Assembly (NCBI GenBank): GCA_003971905.1
Contig: RSEE01000034.1
Coordinates: 186,001-250,000, forward strand
Direction of reading: 5' to 3'
DNA length: 64,000 bases
Source: Moniliella sp. 'wahieum'
Lineage: Eukaryota; Basidiomycota; Moniliellomycetes; Moniliellales; Moniliellaceae
Shown: in pieces, positions 12,400-24,831 of the stretch
How positions within the stretch are numbered: position 1 is the first letter of the stretch
Layout of the letters: each line of letters starts with the position of its first letter
The notes under the pieces: model-generated
What the model was told of the DNA's origin: nothing
The model's database searches: none
The model's input: only the letters and a program-made list of their open reading frames with translations
Translations under genes and position numbers: made by a program

Positions 12400-13391
12400 A
12401 TGTCGTGGCCCGATCCGCCTCTCGAGCGGTCCATGTTTGGCATCGATCCACGCGACGAGTTTGCCGTCTGCGTTTCCGAGTGGATTTGGCAAGAGGTCCA
12501 GGGCATCGATCTGGCCGGTGGCCAAATCGAAATTGAGGCCAAGCTGGGGACACTTGTCAATACGGCCACCCAAGAGCGCGTGTACCTTCCTATTTCTACT
12601 GAGACCATCACCGCCTTTCCGCCTGGGGAGACACGCTTCCAGGCCTATGTAACGCCACAACAACACAAGGCTCTCAATCAACTGCTCAACGAGACAGTCC
12701 AGAACTCCCACAAGCCCGGCTACAGCGGCGCCCCTGTCTCTTACCAGAGCACCAAGGCGACCGACACGTTTCATCCACCTGGTCCTGGCGACAACGTCCC
12801 GCCCAATTCACGCATCCGCCTTACCTCTGATCATAAGACGGGCGCCAAAACTGCCATGATCAAAACACGCGTTGCCAGCTTGGACATTTTGAGCCCGAGG
12901 GGGATGGTGGATTACCGTATTAGCATCAACATTGAAACTCCTCGTACGTTTGCGATTAGGCCGCCGCTCTCGTATTCTTGCCCCTCACTTTCGCTTTCCT
13001 CTCCACTTCCATCCGCTGACATCATATCTTACCACCAGACCCGGTGCCGAGTTCCCGCGCCGAGCTCAAGAGAGAGAAAACCCGAATGTCGTACAAACAC
13101 CAAAACTCGCAAGTTGACATTACCCAGGTCACAGCACCTAATATGCATTCATTGTACGAGGTTGAGGTGGAGATACAGAATGGTAACGAACTCATTGAAC
13201 TGGCGCGCTCTTGTAAAGAGTCAACCCAGGCAAATGAGTGGACGCCCTTTGAAGACCAAGTTCTCATTTTCCTCAACAATGTGCGTCTCTTGTTACGGTA
13301 TGTGTATTCCCCTTTCTCTTTTTGTGGTACTGACATCACTTCGTTGTGGGGATCAAGCAATGTGCCTTATTCCGAACAGCTACGCGTATGA
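12400..13391 (+). CDS. CET1: mRNA-capping RNA 5'-triphosphatase, tunnel family
   Basis: Removes the gamma phosphate of nascent mRNA before guanylylation, working with the capping guanylyltransferase. The two metal-binding glutamate strands of the fungal triphosphate-tunnel family are visible: QIEIEAKLGTL near the N-terminus and LYEVEVEIQNG near the C-terminus. RIRLTSD and VDYRISINIE lie between them. ATG 12400 is chosen because it begins MSWPDPPLERSMFG right before the domain. One intron at 12944-13038 (95 nt; GTACGT, CTGAC, CAG). A second candidate at 13298-13357 (60 nt; GTATGT, CTGAC, AAG) is a multiple of three without stops. Either way the frame ends at 13391. A coding-like stretch in another frame runs to about 13513, so the true C-terminus may be longer. 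The protein is compact, without the long N-terminal extension of yeast Cet1. Confidence 0.88.
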
Positions 13392-14517
13392 TCACCGAAA
13401 TGCCAGTCAGCAGACGTGATTTACGCCTGTATCGTGAACGGGTGACTTCGTCGTCCTGGGGACGGCTTTTGGATTGTGGCTTCCGTGTCCATACCAGTAT
13501 TCTTGGTCAGTGACTGTACCTTGTGTACCGTAGCAGGCCTGCATGTCAACGATTAGTGATCGAACGAGCCAGCCTATGCTGATGAGGATTCGTTGTGATG
13601 TAACAGCTACTTCCTAAGGTTGGGGGAAGATTGTTTCGGATATACAGAACAGCTAGTAGTAAACAGTTGGACAATGGCGGAGCAAGGCAGATTGATGTAA
13701 CCTGCCAGACTTACCGAGCCTGAGGCCTCAGAGGCCTAATACAAGCCAAGAGATTCAAAGGGCAGGGAAACAGCAGAGGTAGGGAAGAGAGAGAACGTTC
13801 CAGTGCCTGGGGCTACAGGGTCCAATGTCCCACTGCAACCGCATGCTATGAATGCTTGCCACGGGTATCTTAATGTACGACACACTCTAAGTTCTACTAT
13901 ATCTCAAACCTGGCAAGAGCCTGCCGCGATGTTTCCTTAGTTTCATTGGAGTGCACCCAACGTTTTTGTTTGGCGCACTCTGCTCGGCAAACCCGTGGGC
14001 TGGCCCTTGCCCCCTATCCTATACCCCACTGAAGCCCCACGGGTGCCCATTCAGCTTGCACGTGTTTCTATGCATCTCCTTGTCAGCGGATTATTCTGGA
14101 AAGGTGGGGGCGCTAGTAGTAATCCAACATTATGACGAGCAATGCGCTTGCCTTTAACGAGAGGTTCAACATGGGAGAGATACCAATCGAGAAGGAAGCT
14201 GAAGTGAAGGATGCCACGCCAGTGTGCGTTGGTCTGCCGAGAAATGGATCGAGTACGCCCCAGTGGTTACCCTATGTTGCAGACGCCAACAATACCGGTA
14301 ATTGACGGAAGCCATCCATAACAGAGCCCAACTACACATGTTAAAACAAAACAGGCATGTTCACCACCACGGAACAGACATGGTGTGGGTATGACAACCA
14401 TGGATCAAACGAGATTGGGAGTAAAATGGGGGAGATGGAAGGAATCAAGCAGAAAATATGAAGGTAGACAAGTTTCGTCCCGTCGGCCGAGAGAAAAGAT
14501 AAGAATAGGAGGGACGA
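13392..14517. other. Intergenic region
   Basis: From 13392 to about 13513 an alternative frame reads like coding sequence and may belong to the CET1 3' end. The rest holds no recognisable gene. It is convergent space between CET1 and the minus-strand ligase gene. Confidence 0.4.
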
Positions 14518-16126
14518 TCAATCGCCTCGACCTGGGGACGGAGGCCGATGGGTAGGACACCCGGCCCCCCTGCCTAGCCAACCACGAAGACAAGGTTCAT
14601 GGAACGCACATAGGCACGTCATCCGCGCTATCATTTCGTTAACCTCGAAATCTTCCATGCAAATCAAGCATTCGCGACCAATCAGCGGGTTGCCCATCCG
14701 AAGTGTGTCACGCGCATAGCGGGAATGGGGATGCGGTCCTCCGTGGCTGTTGCATCGGGGTCGGAGTCGAGAAAGAAGAGGAAGGAGAAGAAGGGAGAAT
14801 GCCGCTGGCTGCCCAAAGAGCTGTGGTGGGGGATTCGACGCAGGCGCGCACATGGGCCTCTAATAATGCATCTTCTCCCTCAGGCACGACCAGGCGGGTA
14901 CACACGGGACACTCAAGCATAGCTGGCCTCTGGCGGTGCGTGGTTTGGGTAGGAAGCGAACGAGAGAGCTGTGGGGTAGCCTCTCGCTGTAAAAGGAAGG
15001 GAAAGTATTGGGCCAAGACGTTGCTGTCGGCTTCCCCGGCTGTACTGCTCGGCCGCTCAATCATTCTTGCCCGAGTGGGAGACAGGACAGGGTCCGATGA
15101 ATCTTCTCCTCTGCCTGCATATCTTGCCCAGCTCTGACACACATTCATCGCACACACGCACCACTTCTGCCTCGGCACCACTGGCGGCGTGGGCGAGGGG
15201 AGGCGGCACCGAGACGCTGCGGTTATGCGACGGAGCGGCAGGTATGGAAGCCAAGAGCGCCTCCTCGGCTGTAGCAGGTGGGTGGACGATACTGTGTTGA
15301 GGAAGCATGCTGCGGTGGCGCGTGCACTGCGCACAACACACTCGTCCGCACGAGCGGCAATGATGGCGACGGGTAAACAGTCCAAACATGCGATGGCAAA
15401 GACGACACTTGTCCGCTGCCTCATCCGGTTCCCATTGGCCATGCGCTACGCGCGGAGGTAGAAATGGAACGGACGGTGTGCGCCCCCGCCTCCCACCCAA
15501 GGATTGGGTCTGTGACTCGGCTTGTACCGGCGCAGGGACGACGAGATGGGAGCGGGGGCGGGCAAGGAGCGGAGGGGCGCGGCAGGGCGCTGGCTGGGCA
15601 CAGGATTTAGAGTCGGTTGCGGAGAGGCAAGCGAGGAGTGGGACTGGAGCGATTCCAGGTGCCGCGCATGGGAAGACTCAGTTTCTGGGGCATCGGACCG
15701 GATCAAATTCAGTCCGCTCAGGCCTGGCACCACTTCGGCCGGAGAGAGTTGGGGAACAGCCAAGTCGAGTGCAGGATGCAAAGGGAAAACGCCGTCCGAG
15801 CTGGAGTGAGATTCAACCCACTCATCTTCATCGTCATTGTCCTCATCCTCTCCCTCATGTTCAGCAGCATTCCCTTCGTCTTCGTCCTCAATTTCGTTCC
15901 CGTCGTTGGCACGCTCGTCCGCATCCTCAGCTTGGTCGCAAGAGGGAGTCGGAGGCAAAGGGCTGCTGGCGTGGAGGGTTGAAGGCGAATGTGGGTGCTC
16001 GTGGCGCGGGATGGGCGGGAGAGAACGGGAACAGGCAAGAAGTCCCTGAGGGGAATCTGGATCTGGCCCTGGCATACGCTTGGGCGGAGGCCGAGGCGTT
16101 GGGGACAGGGTGAGACCGTTGAGCAT
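14518..16126 (-). CDS. PIB1: FYVE and RING finger E3 ubiquitin ligase (Pib1-like)
   Basis: Predicted endosomal or vacuolar E3 ligase that binds PI3P. The N-terminal 220 residues are Pro/Ser-rich with an acidic patch (DEDEGNAAEHEGEDEDNDDE). A FYVE domain follows at about 15440-15140, with WEPDEAADKC, RRHHCRSCG and VRVCDECV. A Cys2-His-Cys finger (CPVC to HVRAC), like a Rad18-type UBZ, is at about 14950-14870. A C-terminal RING lies at about 14670-14545 (CLICMEDF, HEPCLRGWLGRGAGCPTH). These parts sit in different frames, with breaks near 15490 (a G run), 15130 and 14800; all parts keep family order. The FYVE then C-terminal RING layout is that of yeast Pib1; the middle finger is an addition. 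No intron seen. Confidence 0.82.
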
Positions 16127-16609
16127 CGGGCCAATACGCTCGATGGTCAGTTCGCGGTGCGTAGCGGCTCAACTCAAAGATCAAATCCAGCGTGATTGAG
16201 ATCAGAGATCTAAGAGGACCAGGCTCGCTGACATAAGACACCCAAATTCGCGGTTTATTTTTGGACTTTTGTGATGTGGTGATATACATAAGCAACGCCT
16301 GTCAAAACCCACTGTATATATAGTGCGAGCCTTCAGGCTTTCAGGCCTCAGGAATGGCTGTCAACCGACCACGCCCAGCGCCACCTTGTCCAAACATTGA
16401 TGCATAATTCGTGATGAAGATGATGCTACCGTAGATTCAGACATTCACAGACGTGTCCACTCGAAAGTTGAGACGAAAACGTGAGCAGAAAAGAGGGAAG
16501 AAGAAACAAGGGGGAGAAAACACAACTGTTTTAAGGGGATAAAAAGTGAGATTGGTGAAGGGTGCAAGATTATTGTGCAGGTGGCTTCTCGATGAGATGA
16601 AGATGATAG
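16127..16609. other. Intergenic region upstream of the FYVE-RING gene
   Basis: No gene seen. The right half, towards the 3' end of the MFS gene, is A-rich on the plus strand. Confidence 0.4.
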
Positions 16610-19121
16610 CTAGGCTTCTTCCTGGCCCGTACTCTCCGCCACATCCCCCAGGGCCGAGTGACTTACAGTGCTGACATGTGTGTTGCGGCGTGAGCCAAGC
16701 TCGGGGCGGAGACGGGCTTGCAGGCGCTCCACCATGTTGAAAGGAACCATATTGTTTCGTTCCTCTTCGAACGAGTTTGTTCGGCTGGGCGCCTGCGAGC
16801 CGACACGTGAGCCAACACGCGACCCGATACGTGACCCGACCCGACTACGGTCCGCGGATGCACCTTCGGTAACAAGGTAACTGGACCGACGTGAGCTCAA
16901 GCCTGGCCGAATCCGCTCCTCTTGCAACCCACGTGCGGTGGAGTGGCGGCGCGGCAAACCCGGGCGAACTGAAACAGGTGGCAGGGTTTCGGGTGCCTTC
17001 TCGATGTCTTCTTGTTCTCCGTGTTCCTGAGGACTTCTGGCCATGTGTTGCTCTTGTCTCTCGTCGTTGAGCTGTTGGGCAAAGGGCGAGCGCCGGCGCA
17101 AGGCAGGTCCGTAAAAGTAAATCAGATACACAGCCAGCACCAGAACTGTGGAGATGCAAAACAGGATAGTCGAAGCATATTCGAGGTGGCGATAGTGTTT
17201 TTCACCGTGACTGTGGGGACCAATGTTACTGAAAAAGGGCACTGCGGGCACGGTCAAGATACCGGCCAAAATCGCGTGACCATCCGTTGCCCCCGGTTGC
17301 GGAGGCTGAGTAAGGGCCGTAGGCAGCCACCATGTAATCAATTGTCGCTGCGTACACGGCGAAGTTGGCAATCCCTACCAAAGCCGAGCAAATCATTGGG
17401 CCAATCCAATGGATCGGAGGTCCAGAGGAAGTCCAAGCAAAGGTGATTAGCCCAATGGGCAAGAGCCAACAAAGAAAGAGTAGCCACCACAGTCGCTCCT
17501 CGAACTGCACACGCTCATCATCAGGAAATTGGCGACGACGGCGAATGTTGCGCTTGATGGAAAAGAAAAAGGAGGCGTACGCAATGAGATAGCCTGTTCC
17601 AACGGGAACGAAAGAAAGGCCCACCTCAAAAGGTTTAAAATTGTACTGACCATAAACGAGGGAGAAGCTCTGAATAAACATGAAAATGAGAGCATCCGAA
17701 AAGCCTGAGAGGAGGGAAAGGAAAAGAACGATGGGCTCGGTGACATACACTGTGGAGGGTCACCACAAAATGGTCAGTGAGGTGCGCAGGGCAAAATGGA
17801 AGCCGCGTTTTGAGCCCCACGGCAAAGGAGCAAAAGAGATGTGTTATACGTACTGTAAAACGGGCGGGTCCAGATGGCGATGACCTCCTTGGTGGAAAAA
17901 CGTTCGCTCCACGGCAGCACCTCGTTCGGGCCCCACACGTCCTCTCCCTTTGCGCGACGCCGTTTGGCGATGGCGGTCATCATGGTGGTTGACCTTGACT
18001 CGGGAATGAAGAGAACAAGGATGTTGACAAAACCCCCGGCACAAAGTTGCAGCCAGATGCACCATTGCCACTTCAGCCATTGCTCACAGAGCCCTCCAAT
18101 GATCGCGCCAACGATGGAACCACCTGAAGACATGAATAGGACAAAAAGGGATTAGGTTTGGGTGCGAAGAGGGATTGGATTGGGGTAGGATTCTGCCGAA
18201 AAAAAGAAGGACGTACCAACAGAGGAGAGGACGATGAAGTTGATCCCGTACTGGTGATCTTCAGGCTCATACATATCCGCCACCATACCCAACGTGACCG
18301 ATCCACCCGCCGAGAACAATCCGCCGAGTGCGCGTCCGGCCATAACCGTGCCAAAGTTTTTTGCTACCCCGACTGGGATTTGCCACACATTGACGAAAAA
18401 GAGAGAGGCAAACAGAGTGATTTTCCGCCCCAGCTCCTCGGACCAAGGAGCCCACAGCTGACAACCAAAGGCGTACGTCACAAGAAACACCATCGCACCA
18501 CACCGGGCCGCCTGTTCCGAGATGCCAAAATCTTCGGCCATACCCTTATGATGGGGATGGGAGGCAACGGCGTTGGAGTAGAGAGAGGTGTTGAGGTTCA
18601 TGCTTGTCTGAATCAAGAAGATTACCGTGAGAGTCCACCTAGGCAACCAGAAGAAAAAAAGGATGGTCAGACCTTTATAGCGGTAATATATCAGAGAAAT
18701 AGAACCCCGCCTCATCGTCTCATGACCCCCAACTTGATCCTGGTGAACGAAGGAAACAATCCTATCCATGCAGAGAGGATACGACATGTCCAGACAATGA
18801 AAGTGGGAAAGGAAGGAGGGATGGAGGGGGGGGGAGAAGATGTAAAGGGACACACCATTTTTTCCAAGCAGGCCAGCAAAATGCCAGCTCTTCGTAGCAC
18901 TCCTCCTCGGTCAAAACCCTCTTTTCGTTCTTTTCGGGCTGCGGACGATCGCGTTTATCAGGGGCATTATCAGTGGAGAGGTAGGTAACGCGGCCCTCAT
19001 GTGGTTTGGTTGAGGTGGCATGAGGTGTGTCGTATGATGGGTCAGAGGGCGTCTCAGCGGGCTTAGTAGAGGCGGACGTGCCCGATGCGGTGGAGTGGCC
19101 GTCTACCGAGTGGTGTGTCAT
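16610..19121 (-). CDS. MFS drug/polyamine-type transporter (DHA1-like)
   Basis: Twelve-helix plasma-membrane H+ antiporter type, closest to fungal DHA1/Tpo exporters. Exon 1 is a hydrophilic N-terminal tail ending CWPAWKKW, the usual lead into helix 1. Helix 1 contains IFLIQTSMNLN. The loop signature SEELGRKITLF and RALGGLFSAGGSVTLGMVAD follow, then RPFYMYVTEPIVLFLSLLSGF and ASATGGNG. Three introns: 18639-18855 (217 nt), 18124-18216 (93 nt) and 17750-17853 (104 nt; CTGAC branch). Start ATG at 19121. One break near 17277 in a T run (RDF to LAGI); two missing T restore the frame. The cytosolic C-tail of about 150 residues carries SRVGSRIGSRVGSRVGS and many RxxS sites. Substrate cannot be told. 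Confidence 0.85.
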
Positions 19122-19227
19122 GTCTCTCGTGAGATAGACGAAGGCAATGTTCGCGTCCAACGAGGAAGGAATTGGTGGGGTGTTGGATACGAGGCGTGAG
19201 GAGATACAGGAAAGCCTGTGTGGGTGG

Positions 19228-19234
19228 TTATATA
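19228..19234 (-). promoter_or_regulatory. TATA box of the MFS gene
   Basis: TATATAA on the minus strand, about 108 nt before the ATG at 19121. A TTG-initiated extension of the frame passes through it, but the TATA position argues for translation from 19121. Confidence 0.5.
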
Positions 19235-19659
19235 CCAAACGGTACCTGGGGGTGGGGGCAGGTACCCCATTTCATATGCGAAGATGAGAAATGGTTTTAG
19301 GGGGGGCTGTCTGCTAAGACGAACCCCACTCGGCTGGGGTGGTGTGATGGGCTATGTTGGCCCGCCTGCCCCCCCGTCCCCGTTCCGGGAACGATCTCCA
19401 GGGACGAGAAGGGTGAGGCCGGTGAGGGCGCGAGTTCCTCTACAAAGAAGGCCATCGATGAAAGCACAGGGACATCGATGACGATTGATCACAATGACGC
19501 GCTACGGGGAATGTTGTGGCGTTGATGCGACGATGCGCCGATGCCACGAACTGTGGACCCCACACGGCCAATACTAACGCAAGAACCTCCCGCTCCCGCC
19601 TCCCCTCGGGCTCAGCACAAACCCCTTTTTCATAGTCCCACACGTGTGTGAGAGTCCTC

Positions 19660-19805
19660 GTGCTCAGTGCTCACATGTCACAGTGCTCAGCCTCAGCGCT
19701 CTCAACGTCTCGACCGCACAACGGCTTCGCGGCTTAGCGGCTTAGCGGCTTAGCGCTTAGCGCTGGAGAGTTCACCGTTTAGCCGCTGCTCAGCACACTC
19801 AGCAG
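19660..19805. repeat. Iterated CTCAGTG and GGCTTAGC words
   Basis: Overlapping CAGTGCTCAC/CAGTGCTCAG words are followed by three to four tandem copies of GGCTTAGC and then TTAGCGCTTAGCGCT, ending in AGCACACTCAGCAG. The units are 7-9 bp with palindromic centres. Confidence 0.65.
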
Positions 19806-20237
19806 TCCTGGAATAGCAACATGCAGCCATTGGACCTGGGTAACGAACTCAACGACTGCCCTCTCGAGCTTGGTGTCTTACGGAGACCCTATCGATCCCA
19901 CCTCTCCCCAACCAAGCGATAGGATAGAGATCGAGAGCGATTCCCTATAGTGCTTACGTTGTATTCCGATAAAGATGAGACGCGGCGCACTTTGTCGCTC
20001 TCCCCAACGTATTCCACGATCTATAACCGTTTGTGCGCGCTTTACTTGACCATCGTTCATCGTGGCATGGCACTATTGGTACTATATCAGTGACGATGGG
20101 GAGAAAACCGTCGGGTCGCAAGCAACAGCCGGCATATATCTCGCCACTAAGTTCTAATAGCCACTGCCGCGAGGTGTGGTATCTTTGGTTATATATCGTC
20201 TCAGTATCTCCGCCTGTCTGCCCGCCCCGTCTGCAAG

Positions 20238-20470
20238 TGTGTGCGCTGAGGCGCTGAGGCCCCACAGCCTGAGGAGAGCGCTCAGCCTGAGCTCAGTGCG
20301 TCCGGCTGTGCTCAGCTGAACTGCTTGGTGGCTGAGACGCCGAGCCGAAGCTCAGCCTGAACTCACGCTCTGTGGCGGCGTGTCATCGAGTCATCCACTG
20401 AGTATCACCTGAGGCCTGAGGCTCAGGCCTGACCGGCGGCCATGGCCTTCTGAGGTTCTGAAGGGGCTTG
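20238..20470. repeat. Iterated CTGAGGC/GCCTCAG words
   Basis: GCTGAGGCGCTGAGGC, CAGCCTGAG repeats and a near-palindrome CCTGAGGCCTGAGGCTCAGG around 20407-20430. The core word AGGCCTGAG recurs at other islands in the window. Confidence 0.65.
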
Positions 20471-22440
20471 AACAACAGCAAACACAACGTTCTTCCGCTC
20501 CATGTGCCCCCGTGGCCCCACCGCCACAGGAAAAGCAAACCTCCGCATGATTCATGCATCATACGCCTTTCTTCCGGCCACTGCCCCGGTCCCAAGAAGA
20601 GACTGCCGTTGCCAACTTGACGTGGAGATCGGAGAGCTCTTCATATTGGCACAACGTCCCCGTTTTCCTCCGCAAGTTTTTTGGCTGTGGCAAGATCACC
20701 GGTCACACTCGGTCGCCCGACCGCCGGGGCTTGCGAGCTCCCATGGGGCAGTGCGCCCCCGTGCCGGTGGCGCGATAGCCATATGTTAGTCGCGCTCATG
20801 CATCATGCATCATGCCACTCTCTGAGACTGGGGATGCGCTGGGATGCCAAGGGATGCATCGGGGCCCCACACCCTATCATTACAACGGCGGACGAGAAAT
20901 AAAATTTAAAACCACAGTTGTCCCGTTGGCTCCGCCGGCGGGTGTATGTCCATGTCGACGTCAGTGGCAGAAGAAAGTCGCTCTCAGCAGTTACTAGTTA
21001 CGTCGGCCGCGGGCGCTAGCCTTGGCCAGCTCGGCCAGGTTGCTACTGATGCATGATACAACATGAGAAGATGTTAGTACTTAGTACTGACGCACTGAGT
21101 ATTACGTGAATGATGATCGATGATGCAGATGCTGCACCCCAATATAGCAACTGTGACGACTACTTAATGAGATCTGAGATATGGCCGCCAAGTGGTGCGG
21201 CCTGGAGCGGCTCACCGCCTGTCGCTGCGGGGTAGACATTGCACAGCGTGTTGGGCCTCAGGCCTGCCTCAACGGTGAGGAGTCCGGAGTGCTTCACCGC
21301 CGAGAGCGGATGTGAGCCAATGCAACAGAGGGACCCATGTGGGTGGGGCCGCCTGGGTTATCGATGAGATTGATGATAGCACCCTCTATCGAAACATTGC
21401 AGTGGCAACTGACGCTCGCCCCTTGGCAGTGGAGATGTTCCCCCCCTTTCGGTGATATTCATCGATCATCTCTTACTCCATTTTTATATACTTTTTTTTG
21501 CTCACAAAACAATCAATCACCTTTTCGACATATCTGTCGAGGACAGATCTGACCTTTTTTTGGCTGTTGATAGACTCTCTTTTGATTTTCGCTTAGCATC
21601 TTCTTTGGACTGTGGATCCTACTTCATTTTGCGCTAGGGAGAGACATAAATTGCACGCGTGGTGTTGGTGAGAAGAGCATTTTTGGAATGATAGCACTTT
21701 TAGTCCAAATATGTATATGCTGAGTACAACTACTAGTAGAGAGGGCTGGGGAGGGTATTACTTTGCACAGAAGATAGTTTCTGGTGTGTGTCTTAATTGC
21801 AAAAGTATGCACACGCATGCATGCATTTTAGCGGTTGTAATCATGCCTCTCCTTGTCGACTCTCCCCTTTGTATCTTTCCTCCGTTGGGATTATCTCTTC
21901 TTGGAATGTATGATGCGTCGTCTGTTAACTAAAAATGTTTCGCCAGTGGGGGCAATCAAGGTGTCCCGGGCCTTTTGAGAGCATAAACAAAATTAGCTGT
22001 CGTGTGGGGTAGAAGGGGTAATAAGAGATACCCCATGCACAAAGAGGGTTAATAGTGGTATGCACCAGGATGCCCCGCATGGTGGAGGGTGAAGCTTGAA
22101 GGCCTGGTTAGCTAGACGCGACTGTGCGGGGAGACGTCTTGGATGGTATCACATGTATTACACCTGTCTACGTTCAACACGTTCAACATGCTAACAGTCG
22201 CATGTCCATATAGCCGAAAGTGCAACGGGAGGGCGCGAGGGGAGCGGCGAATATTGAATGTTGCTACTATTTTGAGTAGATTGAAAGTGGCAAAACCCCG
22301 CTGCCGGGCACCACGCAGCAATCCAGCGATGCAGTGGGAATTTTCAGCGCAAAGCCCCCTCCCTAGCCGATGCGGCCCGAGGCGTCCAGCCCCCCCCCGC
22401 CGTTCTGCCAACACCCGCGCAACACGCCGACAGCGTGGAG

Positions 22441-24753
22441 ATGGCCGTCGCCAGCCCGTCTCCCGCCATTGCGTCTGCGTCTGCGTCTGCGTCCGCATCT
22501 GCGTCTGGCTCTGCCCACGCATCCACCGCCCCCACCGCTCCCGCCCGCCCGCCCTACGCCCTACCCGCTTTCACCCTTGACCTTGACGCTGTCACCTACA
22601 GCAGCGCCCACTCCTTTCCTGTCCGCCCCATCGTCTTCCGTCCCGCCGCCCATGCCACCACCAGCAGCTCGTCCTTCGGCTCCGAGCCTGCATCAGGTCC
22701 CTCCGCAGACCTTCCTCCTCCTGGCCCCGCCGTCGCCTTGCCTGCCCATGAGCCACTCCCCGCGCCACCTCCGCCCCCCCCTCTGCTTGCCTCGCGCCAT
22801 TCCTTCTCGCACCTTCGCCCGCATGCCCCTACTACAACTCGCACATCCACCTCCAGTTCAACATCTAGTTCCGCATCCAGCTCTGCGTCTTCCCTTCCAC
22901 GCACCACCCCACACACGCCGAGCAGAATAACCGCCCCCGCCCACGCTCCGATCGGCACCGCATCGTTGCGGGTCTCGCTGCGACAGAGGCGGAGCTGCGT
23001 AAAGAAGCCGACCGGCTCAGTTCTTCCCCATTTTCTCATCCCCCTTCCGTGCCAAGGTCTGCCTTACACTCGTCCTCATCCTTGATGGATGTACATAGGG
23101 ACTTGCCGCGGGCACATCGCATCATCCGGCCCCGTGCCCGCTCCCCGACTGGCCGTTCGATCCGGAGCGTTGCCTCTGCCCCTGGAGTGTTTCCGGACAC
23201 ACACCTCTCCTATCCATCCACCCACTTGCAGCAACAACCACCCCCAACGCGCTTCATTCTTCTTCTCCCGACGAGCCCGATCCGCCCTCTGGACAGTCCG
23301 GGACCACAACACGCTACCGCTCCAACACCCAACCTGTCCGACTATTTCCTCCTATCGCCTCAGCGTCTACCACACGGCGACGCAGGACACCGATTCACCA
23401 TGCCCAGCCTGCCTCCTCGCCCTCGAGCACGACATTTCCTATGTCCACCGGCATCGCTCCTCCTGGCTCTTTGCCAACTGTGACACCCTCCCTTCCAACT
23501 TCAGATCTGGACTCTTCCCCTCCCCCTCCGCCACCCTACAGTCCGCCCCGGAGTACCGAACCTGCCATTATGGCGAGCCAAGTCCCACGGGGTAATGGTC
23601 CCGTATTTGCTGCCGAAGAGAACGCTACCGATGAGGACACTGTCGACGAGGACTTGGTCCCAGATGCCGATTCGGGCGCCGAGGAGGTCACGCAGGAGGA
23701 GGATTTGATGGATGAGGTGGTAGAGGCTATGGTGGCCGAGGAGGATGATGGAGATGCGCTAGTCCACATTTTTGTCTTGCATCCACTACTACGCTTGCTG
23801 GCAGCGGTTCCTGGTCTGCTGGGGACGTTGTACCTATGGCGCAAGTGCGTTATCGTGGCATTGCGCAACCAAGATCTGCGTCGGATTGGCGACCGATCTG
23901 TCCCGGGCGCATTGGACTATTTGACTGCTTCAGGATGGGTGAGTGCTGGCGGGTTCTTGTTTTCATTTTCCGTTCCTGCCAAGTATACAACTGCGTAAGC
24001 AATCCATATTGACCCAGTTCTCTTTTTTCTTTTCTGTTGTCTGTCTAGTCGATGGCCACCGCCTTTCATGCACTGTCAATGACTACCTTACTCTTACGCC
24101 GCTGGCTGCTGTACTACGGCCTGCTACCTTCGCTCGTGCGACTGGTGGCACTCCAAGCAATCAGCGGGGCATTGTTGCAACTCAATTTTCACAAAATTTT
24201 CGGGTCAACTCACCCGTTGGCAGCGTGGGTAGTAGCGAGCGTAACAACTTCCTCGTTCGACGTATTGGTACGCTGGATCACAAGCAATATTGTGGACAGA
24301 CAGGCCGATCTGTTTCTTCTCTCGCCGCCCACCCGCACCGCTGGCCATGCTACCGGTCTCGCTGCCCGCTCTTCGCTGGCCATGTCACTGGTGGTGGGCG
24401 GGGGCGAGGCGCGCCAGCGTAGGCGCGGTCGTCGTTCGGCCCGTGCTGATGGGCGAGACACGATTGCACGCGACGCTGAAGCACGCCATGCGTTGGCGGT
24501 TGCGGCTAGCGCGCGTGCACGTGCAGAGGAAGCTCTTCGCCAGGCAGGCAGTGGCCTCCTGCCTCCCGCCCCGTCTACGCTGCGCGGAACCTACATCCAA
24601 TCTTTGATTACCACCAGGCGGCGCGTGTTCCACTGGGATGTGGCTGTCCGACGCAATTTGTTCTCCCTGGCGTGCCTTAGCTTTGTGAGCATGTGGGTCC
24701 TACTGCTCGACTCGATGTACCCGGGGCCGCTGCCCACAGGCGGGAAGGAATAA
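22441..24753 (+). CDS. EOS1: EOS1-like ER membrane protein (N-glycosylation)
   Basis: Resembles fungal Eos1, an ER membrane protein linked to N-glycosylation and oxidative-stress tolerance. The conserved C-terminal half holds four to five hydrophobic segments: LHPLLRLLAAVPGLLGTLYL, then DYLTASGW, SMATAFHALSMTTLLLRRWL, LVRLVALQAISGALLQLNF and LACLSFVSMWVLLLDSMYPG. The long N-terminal half is low-complexity Ser/Ala/Pro, including an (AS)n stretch encoded by GCGTCT hexamers at 22470-22512. One intron at 23939-24048 (110 nt; GTGAGT to CTAG). At least one break lies between about 22950 and 23440; the frame giving IVAGLAATEAELRKEADRLS looks coding. ATG 22441 is the first good start. Family call is from the membrane core only. 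Confidence 0.65.
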
Positions 24754-24831
24754 GACGCGATGCATGTGAGAAGGGGGGTAGTCATACAGTGGAACTCAAA
24801 ACGAAGGGGAAGGATAGGGGCGAGATAGACA

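Larger units (their letters stand above)
19240..22440. other. 3.2-kb gene-poor region rich in short iterations
   Basis: No supported gene. Contains GC-rich word islands listed separately, GATGCATGATGCAT-like runs near 20800-20815 and 21045-21130, and TAGTACTTAGTACTGA words near 21075. The T-rich part at 21470-21640 and the region to 22440 hold only short frames without motifs. It separates divergently transcribed MFS and EOS1-like genes. Confidence 0.5.

Noticed and set aside
22470-22512. GCGTCT hexamer array as a non-coding satellite (or an Asp-Ala repeat protein on the minus strand)
   Set aside because: It is in frame with the EOS1-like gene and encodes its Ala-Ser stretch.
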